The notes below the pieces were generated by a model. The model saw only the letters and a list, made by a program, of their open reading frames with translations, had not been told where the DNA came from and did not search any database. A DNA stretch of 64,000 nt from Eikenella longinqua (GTDB lineage Bacteria; Pseudomonadota; Gammaproteobacteria; Burkholderiales; Neisseriaceae): contig NZ_LXSL01000014.1 in the NCBI RefSeq assembly GCF_001648355.1, positions 69,468 through 133,467 on the forward strand, written 5' to 3'. A program made the position numbers and the translations under genes. Shown here piece after piece: positions 34,024-42,467 of this stretch; the stretch's first letter is position 1; every line of letters starts with the position of its first letter.

Positions 34024-35778
34024 ATGAACCTTATCTCCATTGCCACCATCGCCGGCGTGATTCTGGCCGCGCTGTTTGTGCTCGGCCTCATCCTCACCCG
34101 CCTGTACCGCCGCGCCAGCAAAGAAGTGTCGTTTGTGCGCACCGGCTTCGGCGGCGAAAAAGTCATCATGAACGGCGGCGCGATGGTGCTGCCCGTGCTG
34201 CACGAAATCATTCCGGTGAACATGAACACGCTGCGCCTTGAAGTGCGCCGCGCGGCGCAGCAGGCCCTGATTACCCGCGACCGGATGCGTGTGGATGTGA
34301 TGGCGGAGTTTTACGTGCGCGTCAAACCCAGTGCCGAAAGCATCGCCACCGCCGCGCAAACGCTGGGCATGAAAACCATGTCGCCAGACGAGCTGAAAGA
34401 GCTGGTGGAAGGCAAGTTTGTGGATGCCCTGCGCGCCGTGGCCGCCGAAATGGCGATGGAAGAGCTGCACGAAAAACGTGTTGATTTTGTGCAGAAAGTG
34501 CAGCAGGTGGTGAGCGAAGACTTGTTTAAAAACGGCTTGGAACTGGAAACCGTGTCGCTCACCGGCCTTGACCAAACCAGCTTTGAGTTTTTCAACCCGC
34601 AAAACGCCTTTGACGCGGAAGGCTTGACCAAACTCACCGAAACCATCGAAGGCCGCCGCAAAAAACGCAACGAAATCGAACAAGACACCGATTTGGCGAT
34701 TAAAACCAAAAACCTCGAAGCCGAGCAGCAACGCCTGAAAATCTCGCGCGAAGAAGAATACGCTAAACTCGAACAAGAACGCGAAATCGCCGTGCGCCGC
34801 GCCGAACAGGAAGCCAGCATCGCCGAGCAGGAAGCGCAGAAAAAACGCGAAGCGGAAGAAGCCAAAATCGCCGCCGAGCGCGAAGTGGATTTGAAGCGCA
34901 TCGCCGCCGAACGCGACATTAAAAACGAAGACATCCGCAAAGCCCAAGCCGTCGAGCAGGCAGAGGTTGAACGCCGCAAAGCCATCGAGCTTGCCGAACA
35001 AGACCGCGCCATTGCCGTGGCCGAAAAATCACGTGCCGAATCCGAAGCCAAAGCCGAGGCCGACAAAGCCCGCGCCGCCGCCGTGCGCGAAGAAGAAAGC
35101 GTGATTACCGTGCGCGAAACCGAACGCGCCGAACGTGCCAAAGCTGTGGAGCTGATTGCCGCCGAAGAAGCCGCGCAAAAAGACGCGATTTCGCTCACCG
35201 TAGCCGCCGAAGCCGAGAAACAGGCCGCGCAAGACCGCGCCGAAGCCGTGCGCATCGCCGCCGAAGCCGAAGCCGAGAAACAGCGTTTACAGGCCAAGGG
35301 TGAAGCCGATGCCAAAGTGCTGCTGGCACAAGCGCAAGAGCAGCAATACAAAGTCGATGCCGAAGGTACGCGCGCCGTGAACGAAGCCGCCAACGTGTTG
35401 AGCGTTGAGCAGGTTGAAATGCAGGTGCGCCTCGCCCTGTTGAAACACCTGCCCGACATCATCCGCGAATCCGTGCGCCCGATGGAAAACATCGACGACA
35501 TCAAGATTTTGCAGGTGAACGGCTTGGGCGGTTTCGGCAACGGCGCAGGCGGCGCGGAAGGCGTGTCTGCCGGCGCCCATGCCGCGCCGGGCAACGCCGC
35601 CCTCTCCGACCAAGTGGTGAACAGCGCCCTGCGCTACCGCGCCCAAGCCCCGTTGGTGGACAGCCTGCTCAAAGAGCTGGGCTTGAGCGGCGGCGACATC
35701 AACGGCCTCACGCAGGGGCTGAACCAGGCTGCTGCCGTGGCGGAAAGCGTAGGCCAGGCGGGAAATGCTGAAGAATAA
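34024..35778 (+). CDS. yqiK: Flotillin-like SPFH protein YqiK
   Basis: 584 residues: N-terminal TM helix (5-27), SPFH domain (about 28-210; EVSFVRTGFGGEKVIMNGGA), a very long Ala/Glu/Arg coiled coil (about 215-465) and a C-terminal flotillin region with a Gly-rich linker (NGLGGFGNGAGGAEG). This is the YqiK/FloT arrangement, a scaffold of membrane microdomains. AGAAAGGAAAACC precedes the ATG. Its usual partner yqiJ is 8.8 kb upstream here. Confidence 0.93.
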   Translation: MNLISIATIAGVILAALFVLGLILTRLYRRASKEVSFVRTGFGGEKVIMNGGAMVLPVLHEIIPVNMNTLRLEVRRAAQQALITRDRMRVDVMAEFYVRVKPSAESIATAAQTLGMKTMSPDELKELVEGKFVDALRAVAAEMAMEELHEKRVDFVQKVQQVVSEDLFKNGLELETVSLTGLDQTSFEFFNPQNAFDAEGLTKLTETIEGRRKKRNEIEQDTDLAIKTKNLEAEQQRLKISREEEYAKLEQEREIAVRRAEQEASIAEQEAQKKREAEEAKIAAEREVDLKRIAAERDIKNEDIRKAQAVEQAEVERRKAIELAEQDRAIAVAEKSRAESEAKAEADKARAAAVREEESVITVRETERAERAKAVELIAAEEAAQKDAISLTVAAEAEKQAAQDRAEAVRIAAEAEAEKQRLQAKGEADAKVLLAQAQEQQYKVDAEGTRAVNEAANVLSVEQVEMQVRLALLKHLPDIIRESVRPMENIDDIKILQVNGLGGFGNGAGGAEGVSAGAHAAPGNAALSDQVVNSALRYRAQAPLVDSLLKELGLSGGDINGLTQGLNQAAAVAESVGQAGNAEE

Positions 35779-35794
35779 GTAGTTTGCCGAACAA

Positions 35795-35838
35795 GAAGGC
35801 TACCTGAAAACGATTAATACAGTTTTCAGGTAGCCTTT
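35795..35838. terminator. Bidirectional DUS terminator between yqiK and sspB
   Basis: AAGGCTACCTGAAAAC and GTTTTCAGGTAGCCTT with a 10-base loop sit between convergent genes. Confidence 0.8.
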
Positions 35839-35853
35839 TGATTGCGGCAATGC

Positions 35854-36252
35854 TTATTTCACCAGCTTGAGCCCTTTGCGTTTGGCGGCGGGTTTGTCGC
35901 CTGAGTCGGCGCCGGATTCGGGCGGGGTGTCGGGCTGGTAGGGGATCACTTCGAAGCTCATGCCTTCGCCGCTTTCGCGGGCATACATGCTGGCCACATG
36001 GCCTACGGGCACCCAGATTTCCTGCGCCACGCCGCCGAAGCGGGCGGAGAAGCTGATCCAGTCGTTGTCGATAGTGAGGCCGGCGCAGGCGGTGTGGCTG
36101 ATGTTGAGGATGATGTGCTCGTCTTTCACAAACTGCATGGGCACGCGGGTGTGCTCGTTTACCCATACTTGGATGTAGGGGGCGTGGCCGCGGTCGTTGC
36201 ACCATTCGTAGAGGGCGCGCAGGAGGTAGGGTTTGAAGGTGGAGTTCATCAT
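35854..36252 (-). CDS. sspB: ClpXP protease specificity-enhancing factor SspB
   Basis: 132 residues. Adaptor that delivers ssrA-tagged proteins to ClpXP. The folded domain (FKPYLLRALYEWCNDRGHAP ... HIILNIS ... FSARFGGVAQEIWVPVGHV) is followed by a flexible tail ending KRKGLKLVK, the ClpX-binding (XB) motif. Two adjacent ATGs (36252 and 36249) both fit. Directly downstream of sspA, as in most beta- and gammaproteobacteria, though two DUS copies lie in the 91-bp gap. Confidence 0.92.
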   Translation of the reverse strand: MMNSTFKPYLLRALYEWCNDRGHAPYIQVWVNEHTRVPMQFVKDEHIILNISHTACAGLTIDNDWISFSARFGGVAQEIWVPVGHVASMYARESGEGMSFEVIPYQPDTPPESGADSGDKPAAKRKGLKLVK

Positions 36253-36343
36253 GGGGTTTTCCTGGATTGGGGCTACCTGAAAAAGGGCTACCTGAAAATG
36301 AAGAAGCCGGCCGGTTCGGGTTTCCCCGCCGGCCGGCTTGGTG

Positions 36344-36949
36344 TTAGCGGCGCATGGCTTTTTCGGCGGCGGTGAGCGCGGCGATGAAGGATTCGCGCTG
36401 GAAGATGCGTTCGGCGTATTTGAGGATGGGGGCGGCAGATTTGCCGAGCTTGATGCCGTAGTGGTCGAGGCGCCAGAGCAGGGGGGCGAGGGCGACGTCG
36501 ATCATGGAGAAGTCGTCGCCGAGCACGTATTTGTTTTTGGCAAAGGCGGGGGCGAGCAGGGTGAGGCCTTGGCTGATGGCGTCGCGGGCTTTGGTTTGCT
36601 CTTTGCTGGGGGTTTCGGGGCTTTCGAGCTTCTGCACGTGGCTGAAAAGCTCTTTTTCCATGCGGAACAATACTAGGCGGCCGCGCCCGCGCATCACGGG
36701 GTCGCCGGGCATGAGCTGGGGATGGGGGAAGCGTTCGTCGATGTATTCGTTGATGATGTTGGATTCAAACAGGATGAGGTCGCGCTCCACCAACACGGGC
36801 ACTTGGTTGTAGGGGTTCATCACGGCGAGGTCTTCGGGCTTGTTGAAGACATCTACATCTTTGATTTCGAAGTCCATGCCTTTTTCGTAGAGCACGAAGC
36901 GGCAGCGGTGGCTGAAGGGGCAGGTGATGCCTGAATACAATACCATCAT
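36344..36949 (-). CDS. sspA: Stringent starvation protein A
   Basis: 201-residue glutathione S-transferase-fold protein that binds RNA polymerase and changes transcription in stationary phase. N-terminal thioredoxin-like part YSGITCPFSHRCRFVLYEKG with the PFSHR signature; C-terminal helical domain with NKYVLGDDFSMIDVALAPLLWRL. Length normal. First gene of the sspA-sspB unit. The 5' region (36950-37090) is AT-rich and likely holds the promoter. Confidence 0.93.
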   Translation of the reverse strand: MMVLYSGITCPFSHRCRFVLYEKGMDFEIKDVDVFNKPEDLAVMNPYNQVPVLVERDLILFESNIINEYIDERFPHPQLMPGDPVMRGRGRLVLFRMEKELFSHVQKLESPETPSKEQTKARDAISQGLTLLAPAFAKNKYVLGDDFSMIDVALAPLLWRLDHYGIKLGKSAAPILKYAERIFQRESFIAALTAAEKAMRR

Positions 36950-37150
36950 AATTTATCCTCCCTGAATCAATTTATGGCCAGATTGTTTGCGATATAACAG
37001 CGGCTTATTATAGCCGTTTGGCGGTTTGATGGCTAGGAAATCAGTATAACAATATGATTATTATTGGTTTAATTGCAATCGGAAAAGAAGAGGGAGGCTA
37101 CCTGAAAACGGGGCTTCCGAAGGAAGCAAAGTTTCTGCGAAGCTAAAACA

Positions 37151-37194
37151 GTTTTTCAGGTAGCCTTTTGGGGAAACAGGCTACCTGAAAAACA
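37151..37194 (-). terminator. DUS inverted pair after yihY
   Basis: GTTTTTCAGGTAGCCT and CAGGCTACCTGAAAAAC, 34 bases past the yihY stop. Confidence 0.65.
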
Positions 37195-37227
37195 GCAAAG
37201 GCTTGGAAAGCATATCGGGCAACAGGT

Positions 37228-38475
37228 TTAGCCGGCCGTTTGCTGGCCCTGTTGGTTGCTTTGCCGAATAAATTCCGCCAGCGTCATATTGGCGGCGGCG
37301 AGGGCGGGCGACATAATCTGCTGTACATTCCGGCCGATGAAATCGTGCTGGCCGGGCTGCTCGCCATACACAAACAGGCGGAACAAATCGGCAATGCGGA
37401 TGGCTTCGGGGCTGGTTTTCAGCATCCAGCCCTGGCGAGTGCTCTGTGCCACATAGCCCTTGCGGGCGAGGTGTTCCAAAAGGTCGCCCAGCTCGTCGTA
37501 GCCCAGGTTGATATGGCGGCGGAACTGCTGGGTTTTGATGCTTTGGCCGTGCGTTTGCGCTTGGGCGAGCAGGCTGAGGATGCCCAGCGCATCGTGGAAA
37601 CGCGTGCCGTGGCGGCCTTGGCGGCGGAAAGCGTCGCCCTCCCAATAGGAAAGCGAAGCCGCCAACAGCGCGCCGCTCAAAATCACAATCCAGTTTAAAT
37701 TCAGCCACAACAGAAACATCGGCACGGCGGCAAACGTGCCGTACACCAATTTATAGTTGTTGAAATTGGCCACATACACGCCGAAACCGCGCCGCAACAG
37801 CTCAATAGACACCGCCGCCAGCGCCGCGCTCACCACCGCATGCCGCACCGGCACATAGCGCGCCGGCACCAATTTATAGAGGAAACACAGCAGCACGCCC
37901 GTGGCCGAAAGTGCCACGCAAAACTGCACCACATTCGCCAACAGCGGAAAATGCAGATAAAACAACGTGCGCCGCCACACCATCCCCCACAGCGACATGC
38001 CCACGCCCACCAGCAGCGGCCCCAGGCTCAGCAGCGCCCAATACACCAACACGCGCGTTACGATGCTGCGCTGGCGTTTCACCCGCCAGATTTGGTTGAA
38101 CGTGCGCTCGATGGTGTGTACCAGCATCAGCGAAGTAATCATCATCAGCGCAATGCCGATGGCCGTGAGCTGGCTCGCCTGCTCGCGGAACTGGAAAATA
38201 TAATCGCCCACCGCCTCCACGCCCGCCGGCATCATGATTTGCGACACCAAATCATGAAACTGCGCCGAAAAATCCGCAAACACCGGAAATGCCGACACCA
38301 CCACAATCACCACCGTAAACAGCGGCACCAGCGCCAACAGCGTGGTGAACGTGAGGCTGCCCGCCACCTGCGGGATGTTCACCTCATAAAACCGCGCATA
38401 AAGGAAACGCGCAAACGCCAAGCGGCGCGAGCGGCGCAAAGGTTCGGGCAACGAGAATTTAGGCAATAGGCGCAT
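37228..38475 (-). CDS. YihY/BrkB family inner-membrane protein
   Basis: 415 residues. Six TM helices in the first 290 residues with family signatures AGSLTFTTLLALVPLFTVV, LMLVHTIERTFNQIWRV and LLWLNLNWIVILSGA. A cytoplasmic winged-helix-like domain follows (about 300-405, QFRRHINLGYDELGDLLEHLARKGYV), the long form seen in proteobacteria. Once thought to be RNase BN; real function unknown. Confidence 0.9.
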   Translation of the reverse strand: MRLLPKFSLPEPLRRSRRLAFARFLYARFYEVNIPQVAGSLTFTTLLALVPLFTVVIVVVSAFPVFADFSAQFHDLVSQIMMPAGVEAVGDYIFQFREQASQLTAIGIALMMITSLMLVHTIERTFNQIWRVKRQRSIVTRVLVYWALLSLGPLLVGVGMSLWGMVWRRTLFYLHFPLLANVVQFCVALSATGVLLCFLYKLVPARYVPVRHAVVSAALAAVSIELLRRGFGVYVANFNNYKLVYGTFAAVPMFLLWLNLNWIVILSGALLAASLSYWEGDAFRRQGRHGTRFHDALGILSLLAQAQTHGQSIKTQQFRRHINLGYDELGDLLEHLARKGYVAQSTRQGWMLKTSPEAIRIADLFRLFVYGEQPGQHDFIGRNVQQIMSPALAAANMTLAEFIRQSNQQGQQTAG

Positions 38476-38493
38476 GATGGTGTTCGGGCCGGA

Positions 38494-38538
38494 AGAGGCT
38501 ACCTGAAAACTTCAACGAATACATTTTCAGGTAGCCTT
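38494..38538. repeat. DUS inverted pair upstream of yihY
   Basis: GAGGCTACCTGAAAAC and ATTTTCAGGTAGCCTTC with a short AT-rich loop lie 20 bases upstream of the yihY start, in the yihY-rlmH divergent region. Confidence 0.6.
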
Positions 38539-38676
38539 CAAATGGTTTGGATAGATTTATTCTTATATTTCAAAATAATGCGGCCAAGTTACCCCAGCAG
38601 GCTTAACCCGCCGCCGCGCACATTGTAAAATAATGTTATCCAAAACTCAAAACCGCCGCATACCGGCAGGAAACAC

Positions 38677-39147
38677 ATGAACATCACCGTATTGGCCGTG
38701 GGCAACAAAATGCCCAGCTGGGTAGACCAAGCCGTAAAAGAATACGCCAAACGCTTCGGCCGCGACATCAAATACACCCTCAAAGAAATCAAACCCGAAA
38801 AACGCGGCGCCGGCGTGAATGCCGCGCAAGGCATGGCCGCCGAAGAAAAACGCCTGCTCGAAGCCATCCCCACCGATTCATTCCTCGTGGCGCTCGACGA
38901 ACGCGGTGCCGCCCCCACCTCGCAAGAGCTGGCGGGCTACCTGAAAAAATGGCAACAGGAAGGAAGGCACGTTTGCATGATCATCGGCGGCGCCGACGGC
39001 CTCACCGATCGCATTAAGCAGCAAGCCGGCCTGTTGCTGCGCCTCTCCAGCCTCACCCTGCCGCACGGCATGGTGCGCGTGTTGCTCACCGAGCAGCTCT
39101 ACCGCGCCGTTTCCATCCTGCACAACCATCCCTATCACCGCGAATAA
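38677..39147 (+). CDS. rlmH: 23S rRNA pseudouridine-1915 N3-methyltransferase
   Basis: 156-residue SPOUT methyltransferase. The knot is seen in FLVALDERG, MIIGGADGL and LPHGMVRVLLTEQLYRA, and the C-terminal HNHPYHRE binds the ribosome. A DUS is read in frame at 38936 as GYLKKW. Length and both ends are normal. The gap to dnaQ holds the sRNA candidate below. Confidence 0.95.
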   Translation: MNITVLAVGNKMPSWVDQAVKEYAKRFGRDIKYTLKEIKPEKRGAGVNAAQGMAAEEKRLLEAIPTDSFLVALDERGAAPTSQELAGYLKKWQQEGRHVCMIIGGADGLTDRIKQQAGLLLRLSSLTLPHGMVRVLLTEQLYRAVSILHNHPYHRE

Positions 39148-39182
39148 TCAAAGCCTTGCACCATTTTCCGCATCCGCCGCGC

Positions 39183-39366
39183 AAAAAAAACCGCCCCGGA
39201 AACCGGGGCGCAAAAGGAACACAAACCACTACCAAAACTGGAGAATCCCGCCTTGGGGCAGAACTCTGAAAACTCTCTGTTCAACCATCTGCAACGCTTC
39301 GCAGCCTTGCTTTGCTGAACTTGGGCGAATCATACCGAAAACCGGCGTATTTAGCAAATGATAATT
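39183..39366 (-). ncRNA. Fur-controlled small RNA candidate, NrrF-like
   Basis: No coding sequence fits the 384-bp rlmH-dnaQ gap. On the minus strand a TATAAT (39373-39378) is overlapped by a Fur box, giving a start near 39366. A terminator follows: an 8-bp all-GC stem (CGCCCCGG, loop, CCGGGGCG at 39192-39210) and eight Us to 39183. The RNA would be about 184 nt, with an internal hairpin-capable CTGCCCCAAGGCGGGATT region. Iron-repressed promoter, size and terminator match NrrF, the neisserial RyhB analogue that lowers sdh mRNA. Homology to NrrF itself is inference. Confidence 0.72.
39192..39210 (-). terminator. Rho-independent terminator of the sRNA candidate
   Basis: Perfect 8-bp GC stem with a 3-base loop; followed on the minus strand by a run of eight Ts. 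On the plus strand it has no T run, so it does not serve rlmH. Confidence 0.85.
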
Positions 39367-39372
39367 ATTTGT
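39354..39372 (-). promoter_or_regulatory. Fur box over the sRNA promoter
   Basis: GCAAATGATAATTATTTGT agrees with GATAATGATAATCATTATC at 13 of 19 positions, with the central AATGATAAT intact. It abuts the TATAAT at 39373-39378 and covers the predicted start site, so iron-bound Fur should block transcription. Confidence 0.75.
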
Positions 39373-39531
39373 ATTATAGTATAAATATGTAATTGTTTGT
39401 TATATTTGTAAATATTGTTTTGACAAGGCTAGCGGGAAGAGGCGCCTGCAAAGGCGAAATCCAACTAACCGCCGAGCAGGCTTTTGGGTTAATATGCCGC
39501 CCGTTGCCAACATTATAAATCCGAAACCGCC

Positions 39532-40251
39532 ATGAAACATTTGCGCCAAATCATTCTTGATACTGAAACCACAGGTTTTTACTATGACCGCGACGACCGC
39601 CTGATCGAATTCGCCGGCCTGGAAATGATCGACCGCCGCCTCACCGGCCAATATCTGCACCTGTATGTCCACCCCGAGCGCGATATTCCCGAAGAAGCCG
39701 CCAAAGTGCACGGCATCACGCTGGAGAAGCTCGAAGGCATGCCCAAATTTGCCGAAGTGGGGCGGCAGATTGCCGATTTCATCAGCGGCGCCGAGCTGGT
39801 GATCCACAACGCGCCGTTCGACGTGGGTTTCCTCAATGCCGAATTCCGCCGCGCGGGGCTGCCGCCGGTGGAAGACTTAACCGCCGGCGTGGTGGACACG
39901 CTGGTGATGGCGCGGGCGATGTATCCCGGGCAGAAAAATTCGCTCGACGCGCTCTGCGCCCGCTTGGAAGTGGACCGCAGCAAACGTGTGTTCCACGGCG
40001 CATTGATCGACTGCGAGCTGTTGAGCGAAGTGTATTTGGGCATGACCCGATCGCAGTTTAGCCTAGCCGACCAGTTTGCCGAAGAAGAAAGCACCGCCGC
40101 CGCGCCCGTTGCCGCCGTGGCCACCACCGAACGCCCGGCGCACCTGAAAATCATCGCCGCCGACGGCAGCGAAACCGCCGCCCACGAAGCCTATCTGGAC
40201 GAGCTCGACAAAAAAGCCGAAGGCGGCAGCGTATGGCGGAAAGCACCGTGA
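39532..40251 (+). CDS. dnaQ: DNA polymerase III epsilon subunit (3'-5' proofreading exonuclease)
   Basis: 239 residues. ExoI motif ILDTETTGF (Asp10, Glu12), ExoII HNAPFDVGFLN and ExoIII FHGALIDCELL (HxxxxxD type) are all present, so the exonuclease should be active. The C-terminal part (about 180-239) is the flexible polymerase-binding tail. It overlaps ispD by 19 bases. Confidence 0.93.
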   Translation: MKHLRQIILDTETTGFYYDRDDRLIEFAGLEMIDRRLTGQYLHLYVHPERDIPEEAAKVHGITLEKLEGMPKFAEVGRQIADFISGAELVIHNAPFDVGFLNAEFRRAGLPPVEDLTAGVVDTLVMARAMYPGQKNSLDALCARLEVDRSKRVFHGALIDCELLSEVYLGMTRSQFSLADQFAEEESTAAAPVAAVATTERPAHLKIIAADGSETAAHEAYLDELDKKAEGGSVWRKAP

Positions 40252-40955
40252 GCCGGTATCTCTCCCTCGTGCCGGCGGCGGGCGTGGGCAGCCGTTTCGG
40301 CGCCGCGCTGCCCAAGCAGTATGTGCCGATTGCCGGGCGCTGCGTGCTCGAGCACAGCCTGCGCCGTTTGCTGGCGGCACCGCAAATTTTTCAGGTAGCC
40401 GTGGTGCTGGCGCCGGGCGACGAATGGTTTGAACGGCACATCAGGCTACCTGAAAATTTGGCAGCGCGGTTGATTGCGTTGCGCTGCGGCGGGGCAAGCC
40501 GTGCCGAAAGCGTGGCCAACGGCCTGAACGCGCTGCTGGCGCAGGGGCTGGCGCGGGAGGGCGACAAGATTCTGGTACACGATGCCGCGCGCTGCTGCCT
40601 GCCGCACGAAGCCCTGCAACGCCTGCTGGCCGAGGCGGGGGAACACCCCGTGGGCGGCATCCTCGCGCTGCCCGCTGCCGACACGCTCAAGCGCGACAAC
40701 GGCAGCGGCTGCATTGCCGAAACCGTGAGCCGCAGCGGCCTGTGGCAGGCGCAAACGCCGCAGCTTTTCGCCGCCGGCCTGCTGCAACGCGCCCTCGCCG
40801 CCGCCAACCTGGCCGAAATCACCGACGAAGCCTCCGCCATTGAGCGGCTCGGTTTGCAGCCCCTGCTGGTGCAGGGCGACAGCCGCAACTTGAAGCTCAC
40901 CTGGCCCGCAGACGAGCAAATTGCGCGGCTGCTGTTGCAGGAGGAGGCCGGTTGA
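40233..40955 (+). CDS. ispD: 2-C-methyl-D-erythritol 4-phosphate cytidylyltransferase
   Basis: 240 residues. Third enzyme of the non-mevalonate isoprenoid pathway. Nucleotide loop VPAAGVGSRFGAALPKQYVP (about 13-32), HDAARCCLPH (the VHDAAR motif), and QAQTPQLF near the end are as expected. Two DUS copies in opposite orientation are read in frame (IFQVA at about 52, RLPENL at about 71), which puts a strong hairpin inside the mRNA. Start overlaps dnaQ, so translation may be coupled; no ispF follows here. Confidence 0.92.
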   Translation: MAESTVSRYLSLVPAAGVGSRFGAALPKQYVPIAGRCVLEHSLRRLLAAPQIFQVAVVLAPGDEWFERHIRLPENLAARLIALRCGGASRAESVANGLNALLAQGLAREGDKILVHDAARCCLPHEALQRLLAEAGEHPVGGILALPAADTLKRDNGSGCIAETVSRSGLWQAQTPQLFAAGLLQRALAAANLAEITDEASAIERLGLQPLLVQGDSRNLKLTWPADEQIARLLLQEEAG

Positions 40956-41226
40956 GCGTCGGCTTTAACCAAGTTGGAAAGCCAGCTCTCACGAGCCAAA
41001 TATTTTTCAGGTAGCCTTTGATGTGTTTGAGGCTACCTGAAAAACGAGTGGGAACAAATGCCCAACCTGCTGCTGTTCTTTGAAATTTAGTTTTCAGGTA
41101 GCCTTCAATACGCTTGAGGCTACCTGAAAAATTTTCCGCCAATCCCACGCCATTCCGCCGCACGCCCGCGCGGATTGGCTATAATCTGGCTCACCCTGCT
41201 TCACCCCAACCCAAGGAGGATTCCCA
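40956..41226. repeat. Gap with two DUS hairpins
   Basis: No gene. Inverted DUS pairs at 41003-41045 and 41090-41131 follow ispD. The second half holds the promoter region of the PEBP gene (TTGGCTATAATCTGG near 41173-41190 contains a TATAAT). Confidence 0.6.
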
Positions 41227-41724
41227 ATGAAAGTCAGCAGTTCCGCCATCCAAAACGGCGCCTTCGCCGACCGCTTCGGCAAGCGCGGCAGCCAGTTCAG
41301 CCCCAACGGCATGCCCACCTATTCCATCCCGTTTGAAATCAGCGACGCCCCGCCCGGCACGCAGTCTTTCGCCGTGGTGCTGGAAGACAAAGACGCCGTT
41401 ACCGCCAGCGGCTTCGTGTGGGTGCACTGGCTGATTGCCGACCTCACGCGCACCTCCGTGCCGGAAAACGACAGCCAAAGCGCCAAAGATTACGTGCAGG
41501 GCGCCAACAGCTGGGCCAGCGTGTTGGGCAAATTCGAGCCGGAAGAAGCCTCGGCCTACGGCGGCATGGCGCCGCCCAACTGCTGCCACCGCTACGAGCT
41601 CTTCGTGTATGCGCTCGACACCAAGCTCAACCTGCCGCAGGGCTTCCGCTACAACGACCTGCACTTCGCCATGCGCGGGCATATCTTGGCCGAAGCGTAT
41701 CTGATGGGCACTTATGATGTGTAG
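41227..41724 (+). CDS. YbhB/YbcL family PEBP-like protein
   Basis: 165 residues, of the phosphatidylethanolamine-binding/Raf kinase inhibitor fold. The anion pocket shows in FAVVLEDKDAV (DxDAP-like), FVWVHWLIADL and PPNCCHRYELFVYAL (GPxxxHRY-like); here it is PPNCCHRY with a double cysteine. Cytoplasmic, function unknown in bacteria. Start after AAGGAGGA, ideal spacing. Confidence 0.88.
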   Translation: MKVSSSAIQNGAFADRFGKRGSQFSPNGMPTYSIPFEISDAPPGTQSFAVVLEDKDAVTASGFVWVHWLIADLTRTSVPENDSQSAKDYVQGANSWASVLGKFEPEEASAYGGMAPPNCCHRYELFVYALDTKLNLPQGFRYNDLHFAMRGHILAEAYLMGTYDV

Positions 41725-41753
41725 TTTGCCGGGCTGATTGGCAGGCAAAGGAA

Positions 41754-41814
41754 GAGGCTACCTGAAAAATTTAGCTGCGCAGAAACTCGCGAAGCTCGTT
41801 TTCAGGTAGCCTTT
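41754..41814. repeat. 61-bp DUS cassette, left copy
   Basis: An inverted DUS pair whose loop is TTTAGCTGCGCAGAAACTCG followed by CGAAGCTCG. An almost identical copy lies at 42468-42528, on the other side of the gene at 41906-42448. This copy can also terminate the PEBP gene. Confidence 0.78.
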
Positions 41815-41905
41815 ATTGATTTTGGTGTGGGCGGATTGGTTATCTTTTAGCAGAGTTGTAGAATTCGCTACGGGCATTTATTGAATTTTGGATAGGGAGG
41901 TGAAT

Positions 41906-42448
41906 ATGAAACGAATGATGGCTTGTTGGCTGTTTGTTTTATGTATGTGTATGCCCGCCTTGGCGAATATGGTGCCGCATACTGTGTTTTCCTGTACTAC
42001 GGAACAGGGAAATCAGGTGAAGGTGGCGCGTGTGGGCAGTGTGTATCGCTATAGTTTCGGCAGGGAAGGGCAGCCGCCTCAGTTGGTGTTCGTCAATACC
42101 CGGCAACAAGTGATTGCGCAAAGTCCGCGTGGCCGTTATGCGGGATGGAGAAAGTGGATGGCGATGGTATTGGTGAACAAGGGCTACAGATATCGTGTCT
42201 ATTCTCTGCTGGATGGGACAAGGAATGAGGAATATCACCACGTGCCTGGTTCAAAGAAATATGATGCATATGTGTTGGGCAATGAAAAGAATATACCTTA
42301 TGAGCTGGTAAGAGGGGTGGAGGTGTGGAAGGGGCCGCATCGTTTGCTACGCAGTGAAATTTGTTCTGAGCGTTACCCGATGCAGGTTATGTTTGATGAA
42401 GAGTTTACCAGCCAAGGCTACAACAACCGATTGTTTTTTGATGAGTAA
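41906..42448 (+). CDS. Secreted hypothetical protein in a DUS-flanked cassette
   Basis: 180 residues, start at 41906 (MKRMMACWLFVLC) after a strong GGGAGGTG; signal peptide to about 20 (ALA). Mature part has an early Cys (FSCTTEQGNQ) and a late one (SEICSERYP), and is rich in Tyr/Arg/Val. VARVGSVYRYSFG and PPQLVFVNTRQQV suggest a beta-rich fold. No family recognised. GC is lower than in its neighbours, and near-identical 61-bp DUS cassettes lie on both sides. Confidence 0.75.
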   Translation: MKRMMACWLFVLCMCMPALANMVPHTVFSCTTEQGNQVKVARVGSVYRYSFGREGQPPQLVFVNTRQQVIAQSPRGRYAGWRKWMAMVLVNKGYRYRVYSLLDGTRNEEYHHVPGSKKYDAYVLGNEKNIPYELVRGVEVWKGPHRLLRSEICSERYPMQVMFDEEFTSQGYNNRLFFDE

Positions 42449-42467
42449 GCACCGAATCAATAGTAAA

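Noticed and set aside
34311..35594. 427-residue minus-strand frame opposite yqiK, rich in Ser/Ala/Cys
   Set aside because: It mirrors the Ala/Glu coiled-coil codons of yqiK; no start context and no protein-like features.
37181..37708. 175-residue frame overlapping the 3' part of yihY on the same strand
   Set aside because: Pro/Arg-rich out-of-frame shadow of the C-terminal domain of yihY, which continues cleanly to 37228.
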